64,000 nucleotides of DNA from Hyphomicrobiales bacterium (GCA_900489925.1 UEHQ01000026.1:1-64000), one strand, 5' to 3'; positions 27,285-39,148 are shown, counted from the first letter of the stretch. Numbers and translations: made by a program. Notes: a model not told the origin generated them from the sequence alone.

Positions 27285-27932
27285 TTAGCGGGGCTGTTTC
27301 TCCACGACAAGCGGAAAGAACGTTTGCGCTAGCCAGTCTCTGATGATGGCAGGCTCGCGGTCGTGAAGATCGTGACCGGTGGGCGAGGTGTGGCTGATGA
27401 CGTGGGCGCCGGCGGCCTGGAATTGCGCCGCCACGCAGATGGCGTCTTCAGGCACACGGCGGTCGTCATAGTCGCCGGCGAGAACCAAAATCGGTTTGGC
27501 CGGCATGTCGGGCACGATCGCATCGTGGTCCGGCGACAGTGGGCGGATAAGAATGGCACCCGCGGCGCAGGCAGGATCGTGGATCAGGAGGGAGGCAGCG
27601 ATGATCGCGCCGTTCGAGAAGCCCACGAGAATTGGCGGGCGGCTGATCAGACCTGCTTCTAAAGCGGTCGCGATAAAGTCATGGAGACGTTCGGTCTGCA
27701 GCGCGAGGTCGGTGTGGTCGAGGGTGCGGTCGGGGTTGCGGCGGAAGAACGCGTAGCCATCGTCCCAGGTGATGCCACCGCGCAGTGACAGGTATGGCCA
27801 GCCCGGCGCTGCATTGTCGGCCAGTGGCAGCAACTCGGTCTCGTCGCGGCTGCTGCCGTGCAGGAGGAGGAGCGGTGGTCGGTCGCCGGTGGCTGCCGAG
27901 CGGATATAATGGAAGGCTTGGTGTTCCGGCAT
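27285..27932 (-). CDS. Alpha/beta hydrolase (phospholipase/carboxylesterase-like)
   Basis: A 215-residue cytoplasmic hydrolase. The oxyanion segment is LLLLHGSSRDETE, the nucleophile elbow GFSNGA near residue 109, an acid in LAGDYDDRRVP and the catalytic His in SPTGHDL. This order matches the YpfH/carboxylesterase 2 group. The start at 27932 (MPEHQAFHYIR) is preferred over a longer frame that would run through the gcvP terminator. It lies downstream of gcvP but is separated by that terminator, so it is likely its own unit with the DUF982 gene. Confidence 0.85.
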   Translation of the reverse strand: MPEHQAFHYIRSAATGDRPPLLLLHGSSRDETELLPLADNAAPGWPYLSLRGGITWDDGYAFFRRNPDRTLDHTDLALQTERLHDFIATALEAGLISRPPILVGFSNGAIIAASLLIHDPACAAGAILIRPLSPDHDAIVPDMPAKPILVLAGDYDDRRVPEDAICVAAQFQAAGAHVISHTSPTGHDLHDREPAIIRDWLAQTFFPLVVEKQPR

Positions 27933-27999
27933 GGCGGGTGCTGGTCTCGTGTTGATGCAGTTTTGCAAGCCCGAGCAGCTACCGAGAGAGCGGGAAGCA

Positions 28000-28025
28000 A
28001 AACGCCCGGACAAAGCCGGGCGTTT
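28000..28025 (-). terminator. Terminator of the gcvTHP operon
   Basis: Perfect 10-bp inverted repeat AAACGCCCGG / CCGGGCGTTT with a 6-base loop, 13 bases after the gcvP stop. On the minus strand it ends in a short T-run. Confidence 0.9.
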
Positions 28026-28038
28026 CGATCTCATATCC

Positions 28039-30902
<2,864 letters not shown>

Positions 30903-30903
<1 letters not shown>

Positions 30904-31265
30904 TACGCGGTGAGCTCCTTATAGGCCGCTTCGTCGAGCAGGCCATCGGCATCGGCGGCGTTGGCGAGCTTCAGCTTGAAGAACCAGCCAGACCCTTGAG
31001 GATCTGAATTGACCAGCGACGGATCGGCGACGATGGCGGGGTTCACTTCGGTGATTTCGCCATCCAGCGGACAATAGACGTCGGAAGCAGCCTTCACGGA
31101 TTCGACCGTTGCTGCGTTGTCGTTCTTGCCGAAAGTCGCGCCAACTTCAGGCAGTTCGACGAAAACGAGGTCGCCGAGCTGGTCGACGGCATAATTGGTG
31201 ATCCCGACCGTTGCAACGCCGCCTTCGATCTTCAGCCATTCGTGTTCTTCGGTAAATTTCAACAT
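30903..31265 (-). CDS. gcvH: Glycine cleavage system H protein
   Basis: Lipoyl carrier protein that shuttles the aminomethyl intermediate between P, T and L proteins. The 120-residue protein has the lipoylation lysine K58 in TVESVKAASD, with the family's opening KFTEEHEWLKIEGG. Longer upstream frames overlap gcvT and are not real. Lipoate for it would come from the LipB pathway encoded at 49.7 kb. It lies 23 bases after gcvT. Confidence 0.98.
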
Positions 31266-31288
31266 TGTTTGTCCTCTCTGGAAATGGT

Positions 31289-32425
31289 TTAGCGTTTGTA
31301 GGTCGGCGTGACGAAGGGCAGGGCACTGACGGTGACCGGCAGATACTTGCCGCGTACCTCGGCGTAGATTTCGGTACCCGGTGCAGCGTGGGAAACCGGC
31401 ACATAGCCCATGGCAACGGGGCCTTCGACACTCGGGCCGAAGCCACCTGACGTGACTTCGCCGATCTCGGTCTTGCCCTCGGCATCGGCATAGAGCTTGG
31501 CATGGCCGCGCACAGGAGCCTTGCCTTCCGGCTTCAGGCCGACGCGTCGGCGAACGGCGCCGTTGTCGAGTTCGGAGAGGATGCGCGCGGCACCGGGGAA
31601 GCCGCCGGCGCGGGCGCCGTCTGTCTTGCGGGCTTTCTGCATGGCCCATTCGAGGGCTGCTTCGACCGGCGTCGTCGTGGTGTCGATGTCGTTGCCATAG
31701 AGGCAAAGCCCGGCTTCCAGACGCAGGCTGTCGCGGGCGCCGAGGCCGATCGGCTCGACGTCGGGATGCTCAAGCAACCGCTTGGTGACATCCTCGGCCT
31801 TGTCAGCGGGAATGGAGATCTCGAAGCCGTCCTCGCCGCTGTAGCCGCAACGCGAGACGAGACAGGAGACGTCGTGCAGGCGGCAGTGGCGGACGTCCAT
31901 GAACTTCATGGCGGCGACATCGGCCCATAGTTCGGCCAGGACTTCGACAGCCCGGGGGCCCTGCAGCGCGATAAGCGCGCGGTCGAGCACGGTGATGTCG
32001 CAGGTGGCGGAGAGGTGCTTCTCAAGATGCGCGACGTCGGCGTCCTTGCAGGCGGCGTTGACAACGACGAAGAGGTGGTCGTCGAGATGGGTGATCATCA
32101 GGTCGTCGAGAATGGCGCCATTGTCGTCGGTGAAGAAACCATAGCGCTGGCGGCCTTCGGCTAGGCCGAGAATATCCATGGGGACGAGGCTTTCGAGCGC
32201 TAGCGCTACGTCTTCATACTTGCCCGACTTCGCCTTGATGATGACCTGGCCCATGTGGGAAACGTCGAATAGACCAGCAGCAGTGCGGGTCTGCAGATGT
32301 TCCTTCATGACGCCGGCCGGGTATTGGACCGGCATGTCGTAGCCCGCGAAAGGCACCATGCGAGCGCCAAGCGACACATGCAGCTGATGCAGCGGGGTTT
32401 TCTTCAGGGCAGCAGTATCGTCCAA
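31289..32425 (-). CDS. gcvT: Aminomethyltransferase, T protein
   Basis: Takes the aminomethyl group from GcvH, releases ammonia and makes 5,10-methylene-THF. The 378-residue protein has typical motifs: LHVSLGARMVPFAGYDMPVQ at the N-terminus, GLFDVSHMGQ and SRCGYSGEDGFEIS in the folate-binding domain, and LRLEAGLCLYGND. It is the first gene of the gcvTHP operon and is preceded by a glycine riboswitch. No gcvL (lipoamide dehydrogenase) is present, as is usual. Confidence 0.98.
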   Translation of the reverse strand: MDDTAALKKTPLHQLHVSLGARMVPFAGYDMPVQYPAGVMKEHLQTRTAAGLFDVSHMGQVIIKAKSGKYEDVALALESLVPMDILGLAEGRQRYGFFTDDNGAILDDLMITHLDDHLFVVVNAACKDADVAHLEKHLSATCDITVLDRALIALQGPRAVEVLAELWADVAAMKFMDVRHCRLHDVSCLVSRCGYSGEDGFEISIPADKAEDVTKRLLEHPDVEPIGLGARDSLRLEAGLCLYGNDIDTTTTPVEAALEWAMQKARKTDGARAGGFPGAARILSELDNGAVRRRVGLKPEGKAPVRGHAKLYADAEGKTEIGEVTSGGFGPSVEGPVAMGYVPVSHAAPGTEIYAEVRGKYLPVTVSALPFVTPTYKR

Positions 32426-32489
32426 GGACGCCTCCGGGGTTTGCGCGTGGATTCCATGCGCGGGCTCAAATCTGAAGACGCGACTGCGC

Positions 32490-32662
32490 CTTGTCTTTCG
32501 AGCCCCCTCTGTCCCTTCGCCTGAGATTGTTATCCCTTCGGCGCGCGTTTCAAGAACGCATCTCTCCAGAGTTCCGTCTGCCCCTTGCTGGTCCTTTTGC
32601 CTGAGAGTTTCCGGGGCGGTTGCTCCTTCGGCACCGATCGCGACAGACCGGCTTCTCCCAAC
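32490..32662 (-). ncRNA. Tandem glycine riboswitch (gcvT motif)
   Basis: On the minus strand two aptamer-like units follow each other. The first has GGGAGAAGCCGG, GCCGAAGGAGCAA and CTCTCAGGCAAAAGGACCAG; the second has GGAGAGA, GCCGAAGGGATAACAA and ATCTCAGGCGAAGGGACAGA. These are hallmark strings of the glycine-binding riboswitch, which usually turns gcv expression on. The unit ends about 65 bases before the gcvT start. Exact limits are by eye. Confidence 0.93.
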
Positions 32663-32776
32663 AGGGTTGAGCGCAATTATCTGGCCATGACGCTGCTTGG
32701 CAAGGGGGAATGTCGCCGCCGAACAAATTTTTGTCGCGGACCTTCGGGGCGCGAACCAACACGCCCGGGTTTCCTA

Positions 32777-33046
32777 TCAGTCTTCTTCGTAGAACTTGAG
32801 AGCCTGCCTCAAACCGGCCTGCGGTTGCCTCTGTCCCATTGTCATCAGATCGAGAGCAACTTCGGTGGAGTGAATGATGCTCGTCGGTTCGTCGACGTCC
32901 TGGCCGCTGTCGGCCTTCGCCTGCCGTTCGGCCAGACGGCGCGCTTCCTTGGCGGCCGTGCTCGTTGCAACACGCTGCGGGATGCGCAGTGTTTCTATCG
33001 CCGCTGCGGCGGTGCTTGCTGAAATGGAGCCAACTAGAACTGTCAT
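32777..33046 (-). CDS. Hypothetical 89-residue protein
   Basis: An unrecognised small protein starting MTVLVGSISASTAAAAIETL, with a central charged helix (AKEARRLAERQAKADSG) and a QRQPQAGLRQALKFYEED end. No signal peptide or metal site is visible. It reads toward the glycine riboswitch region, about 115 bases upstream of it, on the same strand. Coding bias and length make it a likely gene, but the function is unknown. Confidence 0.55.
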   Translation of the reverse strand: MTVLVGSISASTAAAAIETLRIPQRVATSTAAKEARRLAERQAKADSGQDVDEPTSIIHSTEVALDLMTMGQRQPQAGLRQALKFYEED

Positions 33047-33268
33047 ACGACAGATTTACACTTGCGCGGGTTTTCGCCTCGCTAAGAAGATCACTAAAAT
33101 ATTATCGAAATCCGCCCATATGCTAGATGTTTCCGATACTCAGTTTCCGGTTTGGATGTAGAGTGGCGTAAATTCGGCCTAACGACTTTGGTATTTCTCG
33201 TTTTACTATCCGATCGGACGCAACAGACTGCAGCAACCCGCGCGTCAATCTTCGAAGGAAGCGTTCAG

Positions 33269-33427
33269 ATGAGTAGATTCCGCACACTGATGCTGGCCGC
33301 AGCACTTATCTTGCCGGTCGGCACGCTCACCGGTTGCACATCCACGAGCAGCAACACGGACCCAAACCGGCCGCTGAACTCGGCCTGCCCGCTCGGACTA
33401 AACAACGACCGGCCATGCAGCTACTAG
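33269..33427 (+). CDS. Small lipoprotein
   Basis: A 52-residue precursor with a lipoprotein signal peptide (LMLAAALILPVGTLTGC, lipobox LTGC, lipidated Cys at residue 23). The mature part is only 30 residues and has two further Cys (SACPLGLNNDRPCSY) that could pair. AAGGAA at 33255 supports the ATG at 33269. Function unknown. An inverted repeat follows at 33472. Confidence 0.65.
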   Translation: MSRFRTLMLAAALILPVGTLTGCTSTSSNTDPNRPLNSACPLGLNNDRPCSY

Positions 33428-33471
33428 ATGACAAAGTCGGGCTTTCAGCTCCGGGTCACTTTCATCGATTG

Positions 33472-33489
33472 GCAGCTCATTTGAGCTGC
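33472..33489. terminator. Hairpin between small lipoprotein and crcB
   Basis: Perfect 8-bp stem GCAGCTCA / TGAGCTGC with a 2-base centre, 45 bases after the lipoprotein stop and 15 before crcB. No T-run follows. I see no fluoride riboswitch here. It could be a terminator, an operator or an mRNA-leader hairpin for crcB. Confidence 0.45.
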
Positions 33490-33503
33490 GCTAGACAATT
33501 GGC

Positions 33504-33881
33504 ATGACTCAAGCACTTCTTGTCGGCTTCGGCGGCGCAATTGGCTCCGTGTTTCGGTATTATGTCGGCCAGTGGGCGCTTCGACTGATGGGGCCGCACT
33601 TTCCCTGGGGGACGCTGACCGTCAATGTCGTCGGCTGCTTTGTCATCGGCTTGCTCGCGGAAATGATATCGCGCCGCTTCAATGCATCGCCGGAACTGTG
33701 GTTGCTGCTCATCACTGGCTTCCTTGGCGGCTTCACGACATTCTCGGCATTTTCACTGGACGCCATCTCGCTTTTCGAGCGCGGCGCAATCGCCTCGGCC
33801 GCGATCTATATGGTCGCCAGCGTCGGGCTGTCGATGGCGGCAGTATTTGCCGGGCTTGCGGTCACGCGCGCACTCATCTGA
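33504..33881 (+). CDS. crcB: Fluoride exporter CrcB/Fluc
   Basis: Four-helix inner-membrane fluoride channel that works as a dual-topology dimer. The 125-residue protein carries the invariant NVVGCFVIG and GFLGGFTTFSAFSLD segments, the latter with the phenylalanines of the fluoride path, and GGAIGSVFRYYVG at the N-terminus. One gene copy suffices for a homodimer. No fluoride riboswitch is visible, so regulation is unknown. Confidence 0.93.
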   Translation: MTQALLVGFGGAIGSVFRYYVGQWALRLMGPHFPWGTLTVNVVGCFVIGLLAEMISRRFNASPELWLLLITGFLGGFTTFSAFSLDAISLFERGAIASAAIYMVASVGLSMAAVFAGLAVTRALI

Positions 33882-33970
33882 GATTCCGGTTTCCGTTTTT
33901 GCGAAAAATGCTCTAAAGCCAGCGGCAAAGGCGGCGCTCGGCGCGCGCAACTCTTTCCGAAAGATCACGA

Positions 33971-34966
33971 ATGGCTGGCATTGAACATATAACGGTTGAA
34001 CCGGACGAGGCGGGCATGCGGCTCGATCGCTGGTTCAAGATCCATTACCCCGGCCTTGGCTTCGGGCCGCTGCAGAAGCTTCTTCGGTCCGGCCAGGTGC
34101 GTGTCGACGGTGGACGCGTGAAGACCGACGCGCGCGTGCAGCCGGGGCAGGTGGTTCGCGTGCCGCCGCTCGATGTCGATGCTAAGTCGAAGAGCGGGCC
34201 GATCGCCAGCCACGACCTCAAGCATGGCGGCGACTACGAACTCCTGCAGCGCATGGTGCTGCACGAGGACGACAAGGTGATCGTGCTGAACAAGCCAGCC
34301 GGCCTTGCCGTGCAGGGCGGCTCCGGCGTGACGCGCAATATCGACAAGATGCTCGAGGCCTGGACGAGCCCGAAGGGCGAGAAGCCGCGGTTGGTGCATC
34401 GTCTCGACCGCGACACTTCCGGCGTGCTCGTGATCGCCCGCACCCGCGGAGCGGCACAGAAGCTGACGGCGGCATTTCGCGAGCGTGACACCAAGAAGAC
34501 CTACTGGTCGCTGGTCAAGGGCGTGCCGCGCAAGCACGAGGACAAGATCTCGACCTGGTTGGTGAAGGAACAGACGCCCGATGGCGACCGCATGCGGGTC
34601 TGCAAGCATGGAGAGGAGGGCGCGGATCACGCGATCTCGTATTATCGTGTACGCGAGACGGCGGCGCAGAACCTAGCTTGGTTGGAGATGGAGCCCTATA
34701 CCGGCCGCACGCACCAACTGCGCGTCCACGCGCTCCACATTGGCCATCCGATTATCGGCGATCCCAAGTATTTCGACGACGACATCAACTGGCCGTTCCC
34801 CGGCGGGGTGCAGAAGAAGCTGCACCTGCATGCGCGCAAGATCGACATTCCGCATCCGAACGGTGGCCGGCTGCGCGTCACCGCGCCGCTGCCGCCGCAC
34901 ATGGTCCAGACCTGGAACCTGCTCGGTCTCGATCTCGCATCCGCAGACAGGGAAGACTACGAATGA
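33971..34966 (+). CDS. RluC/RluD-type 23S rRNA pseudouridine synthase
   Basis: A 331-residue enzyme that isomerises uridines in rRNA. The N-terminus has an S4 RNA-binding domain (GPLQKLLRSGQVRVDGGRVK, residues ~26-45). The catalytic Asp lies in RLVHRLDRDTSGVLVI near residue 146. C-terminal EPYTGRTHQLRVHA and HPIIGDPKY are family motifs. RluC-type size and motifs fit best; whether it is RluC or RluD is undecided. The stop overlaps the ATG of the HAD gene (ATGA), so they are coupled. Confidence 0.92.
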   Translation: MAGIEHITVEPDEAGMRLDRWFKIHYPGLGFGPLQKLLRSGQVRVDGGRVKTDARVQPGQVVRVPPLDVDAKSKSGPIASHDLKHGGDYELLQRMVLHEDDKVIVLNKPAGLAVQGGSGVTRNIDKMLEAWTSPKGEKPRLVHRLDRDTSGVLVIARTRGAAQKLTAAFRERDTKKTYWSLVKGVPRKHEDKISTWLVKEQTPDGDRMRVCKHGEEGADHAISYYRVRETAAQNLAWLEMEPYTGRTHQLRVHALHIGHPIIGDPKYFDDDINWPFPGGVQKKLHLHARKIDIPHPNGGRLRVTAPLPPHMVQTWNLLGLDLASADREDYE

Positions 34967-35616
34967 AACTCGCTCTGTTCGATTGCGATGGTACGCTGGT
35001 CGACAGCGCCGCGCTGATCCATGAGGTAATGGCGCGGACCTTCGTACATTTCGGCTACGACAGGCCCGATGTGTCGCTGACGAAGTCGATCATCGGCCTG
35101 ACGCTCGATATCGCGATTGCCCGGATGCAGGGCAAGCCGCATGTCGATGACGAAGCGATTGCCATGACTGCCCACTACAAGGCGATCTATGCCGATGTCA
35201 GGGACGAGCCCGGCATGGATGTGGTTCTCTTCGAGGGCATCAAACCGCTGATCCAGACGCTTGCGGGTCGGGACGAAATCCTGATCGGCGCCGTGACCGG
35301 GAAATCCCGGCGCGGGCTGGTGCATGTGCTGGAAAAGCACGGCTTTGCGCCGCACTTCATCGTTTCACGCACCGCGGACGATTGCCCTTCAAAGCCCCAC
35401 CCGGCAATGGTGGCGGAGTGCTGCAGCGAAACCGGCATGAATGCCGCCGATACCATTGTCATTGGCGATGCCATTTACGATATGCAGATGGCCAAGGCCG
35501 CCGGGGCGACTGCGGTGGGCGTTTCGTGGGGTTATGCCAGCGTCGATGACCTGGTTGCCGCCGGCGCCGATAGCATCGCCTATCATCCGGGCGACATTCT
35601 GAAGCATTTTTCCTGA
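34963..35616 (+). CDS. HAD-superfamily phosphatase (phosphoglycolate-phosphatase-like)
   Basis: A 217-residue cytoplasmic HAD subfamily IA hydrolase. Motif I is FDCDGTLVDS (nucleophile D7), motif II is GAVTGKSRRG, and motif IV is TIVIGDAIYDMQMA. The substrate is unknown. It overlaps the pseudouridine synthase by four bases and is followed nine bases later by the ATP12 gene, so the three form one operon. The gph-like gene at 51 kb is a separate paralogue. Confidence 0.88.
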   Translation: MKLALFDCDGTLVDSAALIHEVMARTFVHFGYDRPDVSLTKSIIGLTLDIAIARMQGKPHVDDEAIAMTAHYKAIYADVRDEPGMDVVLFEGIKPLIQTLAGRDEILIGAVTGKSRRGLVHVLEKHGFAPHFIVSRTADDCPSKPHPAMVAECCSETGMNAADTIVIGDAIYDMQMAKAAGATAVGVSWGYASVDDLVAAGADSIAYHPGDILKHFS

Positions 35617-35625
35617 GGTAATGCC

Positions 35626-36411
35626 ATGCGCGATCTGCTGAACGACCCAACCGCTGGCCTGAGCCATCCCGATCCCGTTCGCCGCGGACAGATCCAGATG
35701 AAGAAGCCGCTGCCGAAGCGTTTCTACAAGACGGTCACGATCTCGGAAGGTGATGAAGGGTTTGCGATCGAACTCGACGGCAAGGCCGTCCGGACACCGG
35801 CCCGGCACAAGCTGACGGTTTCGACGCGGACGCTGGCCGAGCTGGTGGCAACCGAGTGGCAGGCGCAGACGGAAGTCATCGACCCTGCCACGATGCCGGT
35901 AACGCGCCTCGTCAACACGGCACTCGATGGCGTCACGACAGACACGCAGGCGGTTTTCGAAGACATCCTGCGCTTTTCGACAAGCGACATGCTCTGCTAC
36001 CGCGCCGAGGGGCCCGAGGCGCTGGTTCAGCGGCAGACCGAGCGCTGGGATCCGGTGCTCGACTGGGCGGCCAATGAACTCGGCGCCCGCTTCATTCTCG
36101 TCGAAGGCGTTATGCACCACGAACAACCCCGCGACGCGATTTCCGCCTTTTCAGCGGCCCTGCGCAAGCATGACGACGCGACGAAGCTGACCGCATTACA
36201 TACGATCACGACCTTGACCGGCTCGGCGTTGCTGGCACTCGCTTTCGCCGAACAGCTGTTGCCACCAGACGAGATCTGGTCGCTCGCCCATCTCGATGAG
36301 GACTGGACCATCGAGCATTGGGGTAGCGACGAGGAGGCTGAACAGCGGCGAGCCCAGCGGTTCACCGACTTCAAAGCCGCCGTTGATGTTTTTTTGGCTG
36401 TCCACGGCTAA
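35626..36411 (+). CDS. ATP12-family F1-ATPase assembly chaperone
   Basis: A 261-residue protein of the ATP12 family, whose mitochondrial members chaperone the F1 alpha subunit. Signature segments are KRFYKTVTISEGDEGFAIEL then DGKAVRTPARHKL near the N-terminus, STRTLAELVATEWQAQ, and LTGSALLALAFAEQLL with the DWTIEHWGSD ending. It is present in most alphaproteobacteria and here closes the rlu-HAD-ATP12 operon. It begins MRDLLNDP at the first ATG. Confidence 0.9.
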   Translation: MRDLLNDPTAGLSHPDPVRRGQIQMKKPLPKRFYKTVTISEGDEGFAIELDGKAVRTPARHKLTVSTRTLAELVATEWQAQTEVIDPATMPVTRLVNTALDGVTTDTQAVFEDILRFSTSDMLCYRAEGPEALVQRQTERWDPVLDWAANELGARFILVEGVMHHEQPRDAISAFSAALRKHDDATKLTALHTITTLTGSALLALAFAEQLLPPDEIWSLAHLDEDWTIEHWGSDEEAEQRRAQRFTDFKAAVDVFLAVHG

Positions 36412-36481
36412 AAACCGGTTGCCTTGAGGGCTTTTATCGCGAAATCTGCGACTCTCATGGGGCGGATGCGGGTTTTTCGAG

Positions 36482-36940
36482 ATGAGTTGGCTTAGGTCGT
36501 GTTTTTTGCGGATGGCGCTGGTCTGTATTGCGCTCACGTCCTGCGGTAGCTTGTTTTCGAAGGGACAACCCAGCCCGGTTTATGACGTCCGCAGCGCGGT
36601 CGTCCTTGCCGGTCCCAATATGCCCGCGCCGCTGCTGGCAGGCGTGGGCGACCGGGTCAACGCCGCGATCAACGCAACCGTCCGCACGGAAGTCTATCCG
36701 CGCGTGATCCTGACCATTCGTATTCTCTCAGCCGAAAAAGGGCAGGGCTATAACGGCAGGCAATACATTGCCAAAGTTACGGTCGATGCCGCTTCGGTCG
36801 AAGACGGTTCGGTCATTGCCGTCAGTTCATTCAGCGTGACGAGCCTCTCGAATAACAAGGCGGCAGCAGACGAAATCCTGGCCGAGGATATTGCCGGACG
36901 AATTCGTTCCATTTTCTCGCTGAACGCCGGTCACGCATAA
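36482..36940 (+). CDS. Predicted lipoprotein of unknown function
   Basis: A 152-residue precursor with a lipoprotein signal peptide (RMALVCIALTSC, lipidated Cys at 21). The mature part has a beta-rich region (TEVYPRVILTIRILSAEKG) and ends in a helix rich in Ala and Glu. No family is recognised. The ATG at 36482 lacks a strong ribosome site. It lies 33 bases before pccB on the same strand and may share its transcript. Confidence 0.65.
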   Translation: MSWLRSCFLRMALVCIALTSCGSLFSKGQPSPVYDVRSAVVLAGPNMPAPLLAGVGDRVNAAINATVRTEVYPRVILTIRILSAEKGQGYNGRQYIAKVTVDAASVEDGSVIAVSSFSVTSLSNNKAAADEILAEDIAGRIRSIFSLNAGHA

Positions 36941-36973
36941 ATCAGAAGCCGCTTGCGCGGCGAGGAGTGCCCC

Positions 36974-38506
36974 ATGAAGGAAATTCTCGAAGAGCTCGAA
37001 CGTCGGCGCGACATCGCGCGACAGGGCGGTGGGCAGCAAAGAATCGACGCGCAGCACACCCGCGGCAAGCTGACGGCCCGGGAGCGCATCGACCTCTTCC
37101 TCGATGAAGGCTCCTTCGAAGAGTTCGGCATGTTCGTCGAACACCGGTCGAGCGATTTCGGCATGGACAAGAGCCGTATCGCCGGTGACGGCGTCGTCAC
37201 CGGTTGGGGAACCGTCAACGGGCGCACTGTTTTCGTCTTCGCCAAGGATTTCACGGTCTTCGGCGGGTCTCTTTCGGAAGCGCACGCCGAAAAGATCATG
37301 AAGGTCCAGGACATGGCGCTGAAGAACCGGGCACCGATCATCGGCATCTACGATGCCGGCGGCGCGCGTATCCAGGAAGGCGTGGCGGCACTCGGCGGCT
37401 ATGCCGAAGTCTTCCAGCGCAATGTGCTGGCCTCCGGCGTGATCCCGCAGATTTCGGTGATCATGGGACCTTGCGCCGGCGGCGACGTCTACTCGCCTGC
37501 GATGACCGATTTCATCTTCATGGTGCGCGACACGTCCTACATGTTCGTGACCGGCCCGGATGTCGTGAAGACGGTGACGAACGAGACCGTGACTGCGGAG
37601 GAGCTTGGCGGCGCGACGATCCATACGACGCGCTCGTCGATTGCCGACGGTGCCTATGACAATGATGTCGAAACCCTGCTTCAGGTTCGCCGCCTGATCG
37701 ATCTGCTGCCGCAATCCAACACTTCACCAGTGCCGGAAATCGAATGTTACCAGTCGGTGACCGATGCGGACACCTCGCTCGATACGTTGGTTCCGTCTAA
37801 CGCTCAGAAGCCCTATGACATCAAGGAACTGATCCATAAGACTGTCGACGAGGGTGACTTCTTCGAGATCCAGGCGAGTTTCGCCAAGAATATCGTCTGC
37901 GGGTTCGGGCGGATCGAGGGCGCGACGGTGGGCTTTGTCGCCAATCAACCGATGGTGCTCGCGGGCGTGCTCGACAGCGATGCCTCCCGCAAGGCGGCGC
38001 GGTTTGTTCGCTTCTGCGATTGCTTCAACATTCCGATCGTCACCGTCGTCGACGTTCCGGGCTTTCTGCCCGGGACCGCGCAGGAATATGGCGGCCTGAT
38101 CAAGCATGGCGCCAAGCTGCTGTTTGCCTATGCGGAGGCCACCGTGCCGAAGCTTACGGTTATCACCCGCAAGGCGTTCGGTGGTGCCTACGACGTCATG
38201 GCATCCAAGCATCTTCGTGGGGATCTGAACTATGCCTGGCCGACTGCGCAGATCGCGGTGATGGGCGCCAAGGGTGCGGTCGAGATCATCTTCCGCAAGG
38301 ACAGTGCCGATCCCGAGAAGATCGCTGCTCATACGAAGATGTACGAAGACCGGTTCCTGTCTCCGTTCGTGGCAGCCGAACGCGGCTACATCGACGAAGT
38401 GATCATGCCGCATTCGACGCGGCGGCGGCTGGCGCGGGGCCTCAAGATGCTTCGCAACAAGGATCTGAGCAATCCCTGGAAGAAACACGACAATATTCCC
38501 CTATAG
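36974..38506 (+). CDS. pccB: Propionyl-CoA/acyl-CoA carboxylase beta subunit
   Basis: Carboxyltransferase subunit that moves CO2 from carboxybiotin to propionyl-CoA, giving methylmalonyl-CoA. The 510 residues match PccB. Motifs include GKLTARERIDLFLDEGSFEE, YDAGGARIQEGVAALGGYAE and VDVPGFLPGTAQEYGG in the C-terminal crotonase-fold half. The alpha subunit gene pccA lies about 5 kb downstream on the other strand. The start at 36974 (MKEILEELERRR) has GGAGTGCC upstream. Confidence 0.96.
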   Translation: MKEILEELERRRDIARQGGGQQRIDAQHTRGKLTARERIDLFLDEGSFEEFGMFVEHRSSDFGMDKSRIAGDGVVTGWGTVNGRTVFVFAKDFTVFGGSLSEAHAEKIMKVQDMALKNRAPIIGIYDAGGARIQEGVAALGGYAEVFQRNVLASGVIPQISVIMGPCAGGDVYSPAMTDFIFMVRDTSYMFVTGPDVVKTVTNETVTAEELGGATIHTTRSSIADGAYDNDVETLLQVRRLIDLLPQSNTSPVPEIECYQSVTDADTSLDTLVPSNAQKPYDIKELIHKTVDEGDFFEIQASFAKNIVCGFGRIEGATVGFVANQPMVLAGVLDSDASRKAARFVRFCDCFNIPIVTVVDVPGFLPGTAQEYGGLIKHGAKLLFAYAEATVPKLTVITRKAFGGAYDVMASKHLRGDLNYAWPTAQIAVMGAKGAVEIIFRKDSADPEKIAAHTKMYEDRFLSPFVAAERGYIDEVIMPHSTRRRLARGLKMLRNKDLSNPWKKHDNIPL

Positions 38507-38632
38507 ACTGAACAAATCGGGGAAAACGACAAGAAATCAAGCGGATGTGATCGGAGTTCCACCAATCGTGACTTCTTTGTGTTCTGCCATAACGTTAACG
38601 CTCCTCTGTCTTTTGACCTAAGGAGAGTTTTA

Positions 38633-39025
38633 ATGCCAAGTTTCGAACGCCTCAACGCGTATCAGCCCTACGCGCTTGCTGCGCTGCGGATCGTCACCGC
38701 CTTGCTCTACATCGAGCATGGCACGATGAAACTGTTTGCCTTCCCGATCCCCCAAGGTGAAGGCGGTGCGCTTCCGCCGCTGATGATCTTTGCCGCTCTG
38801 CTCGAGACCATCGGCGGACTGGCGATCCTCGTCGGCTTCCTGACGCGCCCGGTTGCCTTCATCCTGGCAGGCCAGATGGCTGTTGCGTATTTCATGGCGC
38901 ATGCCCCGATGGGCTTCTACCCGGCCGTCAACCACGGTGCCGAAGCGATCCTCTATTGCTTCATCTTCCTGTTCCTGGTCTTCGCAGGTGCAGGTGCGTT
39001 CGCAATAGACAAGCGAAACGCGTGA
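38633..39025 (+). CDS. DoxX family membrane protein
   Basis: A 130-residue inner-membrane protein with four hydrophobic helices, matching the DoxX/SURF4-like group: AALRIVTALLYIEHGTMKLF, AALLETIGGLAILVGFLTRP and the final FLFLVFAGAGAFAID. Family members take part in redox or thiosulfate metabolism in some organisms, but roles vary. A strong AAGGAGAG site fixes the start. It faces the fghA gene, with terminator hairpins between them. Confidence 0.85.
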   Translation: MPSFERLNAYQPYALAALRIVTALLYIEHGTMKLFAFPIPQGEGGALPPLMIFAALLETIGGLAILVGFLTRPVAFILAGQMAVAYFMAHAPMGFYPAVNHGAEAILYCFIFLFLVFAGAGAFAIDKRNA

Positions 39026-39031
39026 TCTGCT

Positions 39032-39052
39032 GCCGCGGGCTTGGCCCGCGGC
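39032..39052. terminator. Terminator between doxX and fghA, first hairpin
   Basis: Perfect 9-bp GC-rich stem GCCGCGGGC / GCCCGCGGC with a TTG loop, a few bases after the DoxX stop. Confidence 0.7.
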
Positions 39053-39104
39053 GTTCATCGCCGCTGTGGTACTTGGATGCGTTTGGGACGAACGCGTCGC
39101 TTGG

Positions 39105-39124
39105 TCGGCCCCCTCAGGGGCCGA
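39105..39124. terminator. Terminator between doxX and fghA, second hairpin
   Basis: Perfect 8-bp stem TCGGCCCC / GGGGCCGA with a CTCA loop, followed by a T-rich stretch. It lies in the convergent gap before the fghA stop and may end either transcript. Confidence 0.65.
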
Positions 39125-39148
39125 TCTCATTTTCAGCCGCTTATTTCC

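Noticed and set aside
33428..33503. Possible fluoride riboswitch before crcB
   Set aside because: The conserved crcB-motif strings are absent; only a simple inverted repeat is seen.
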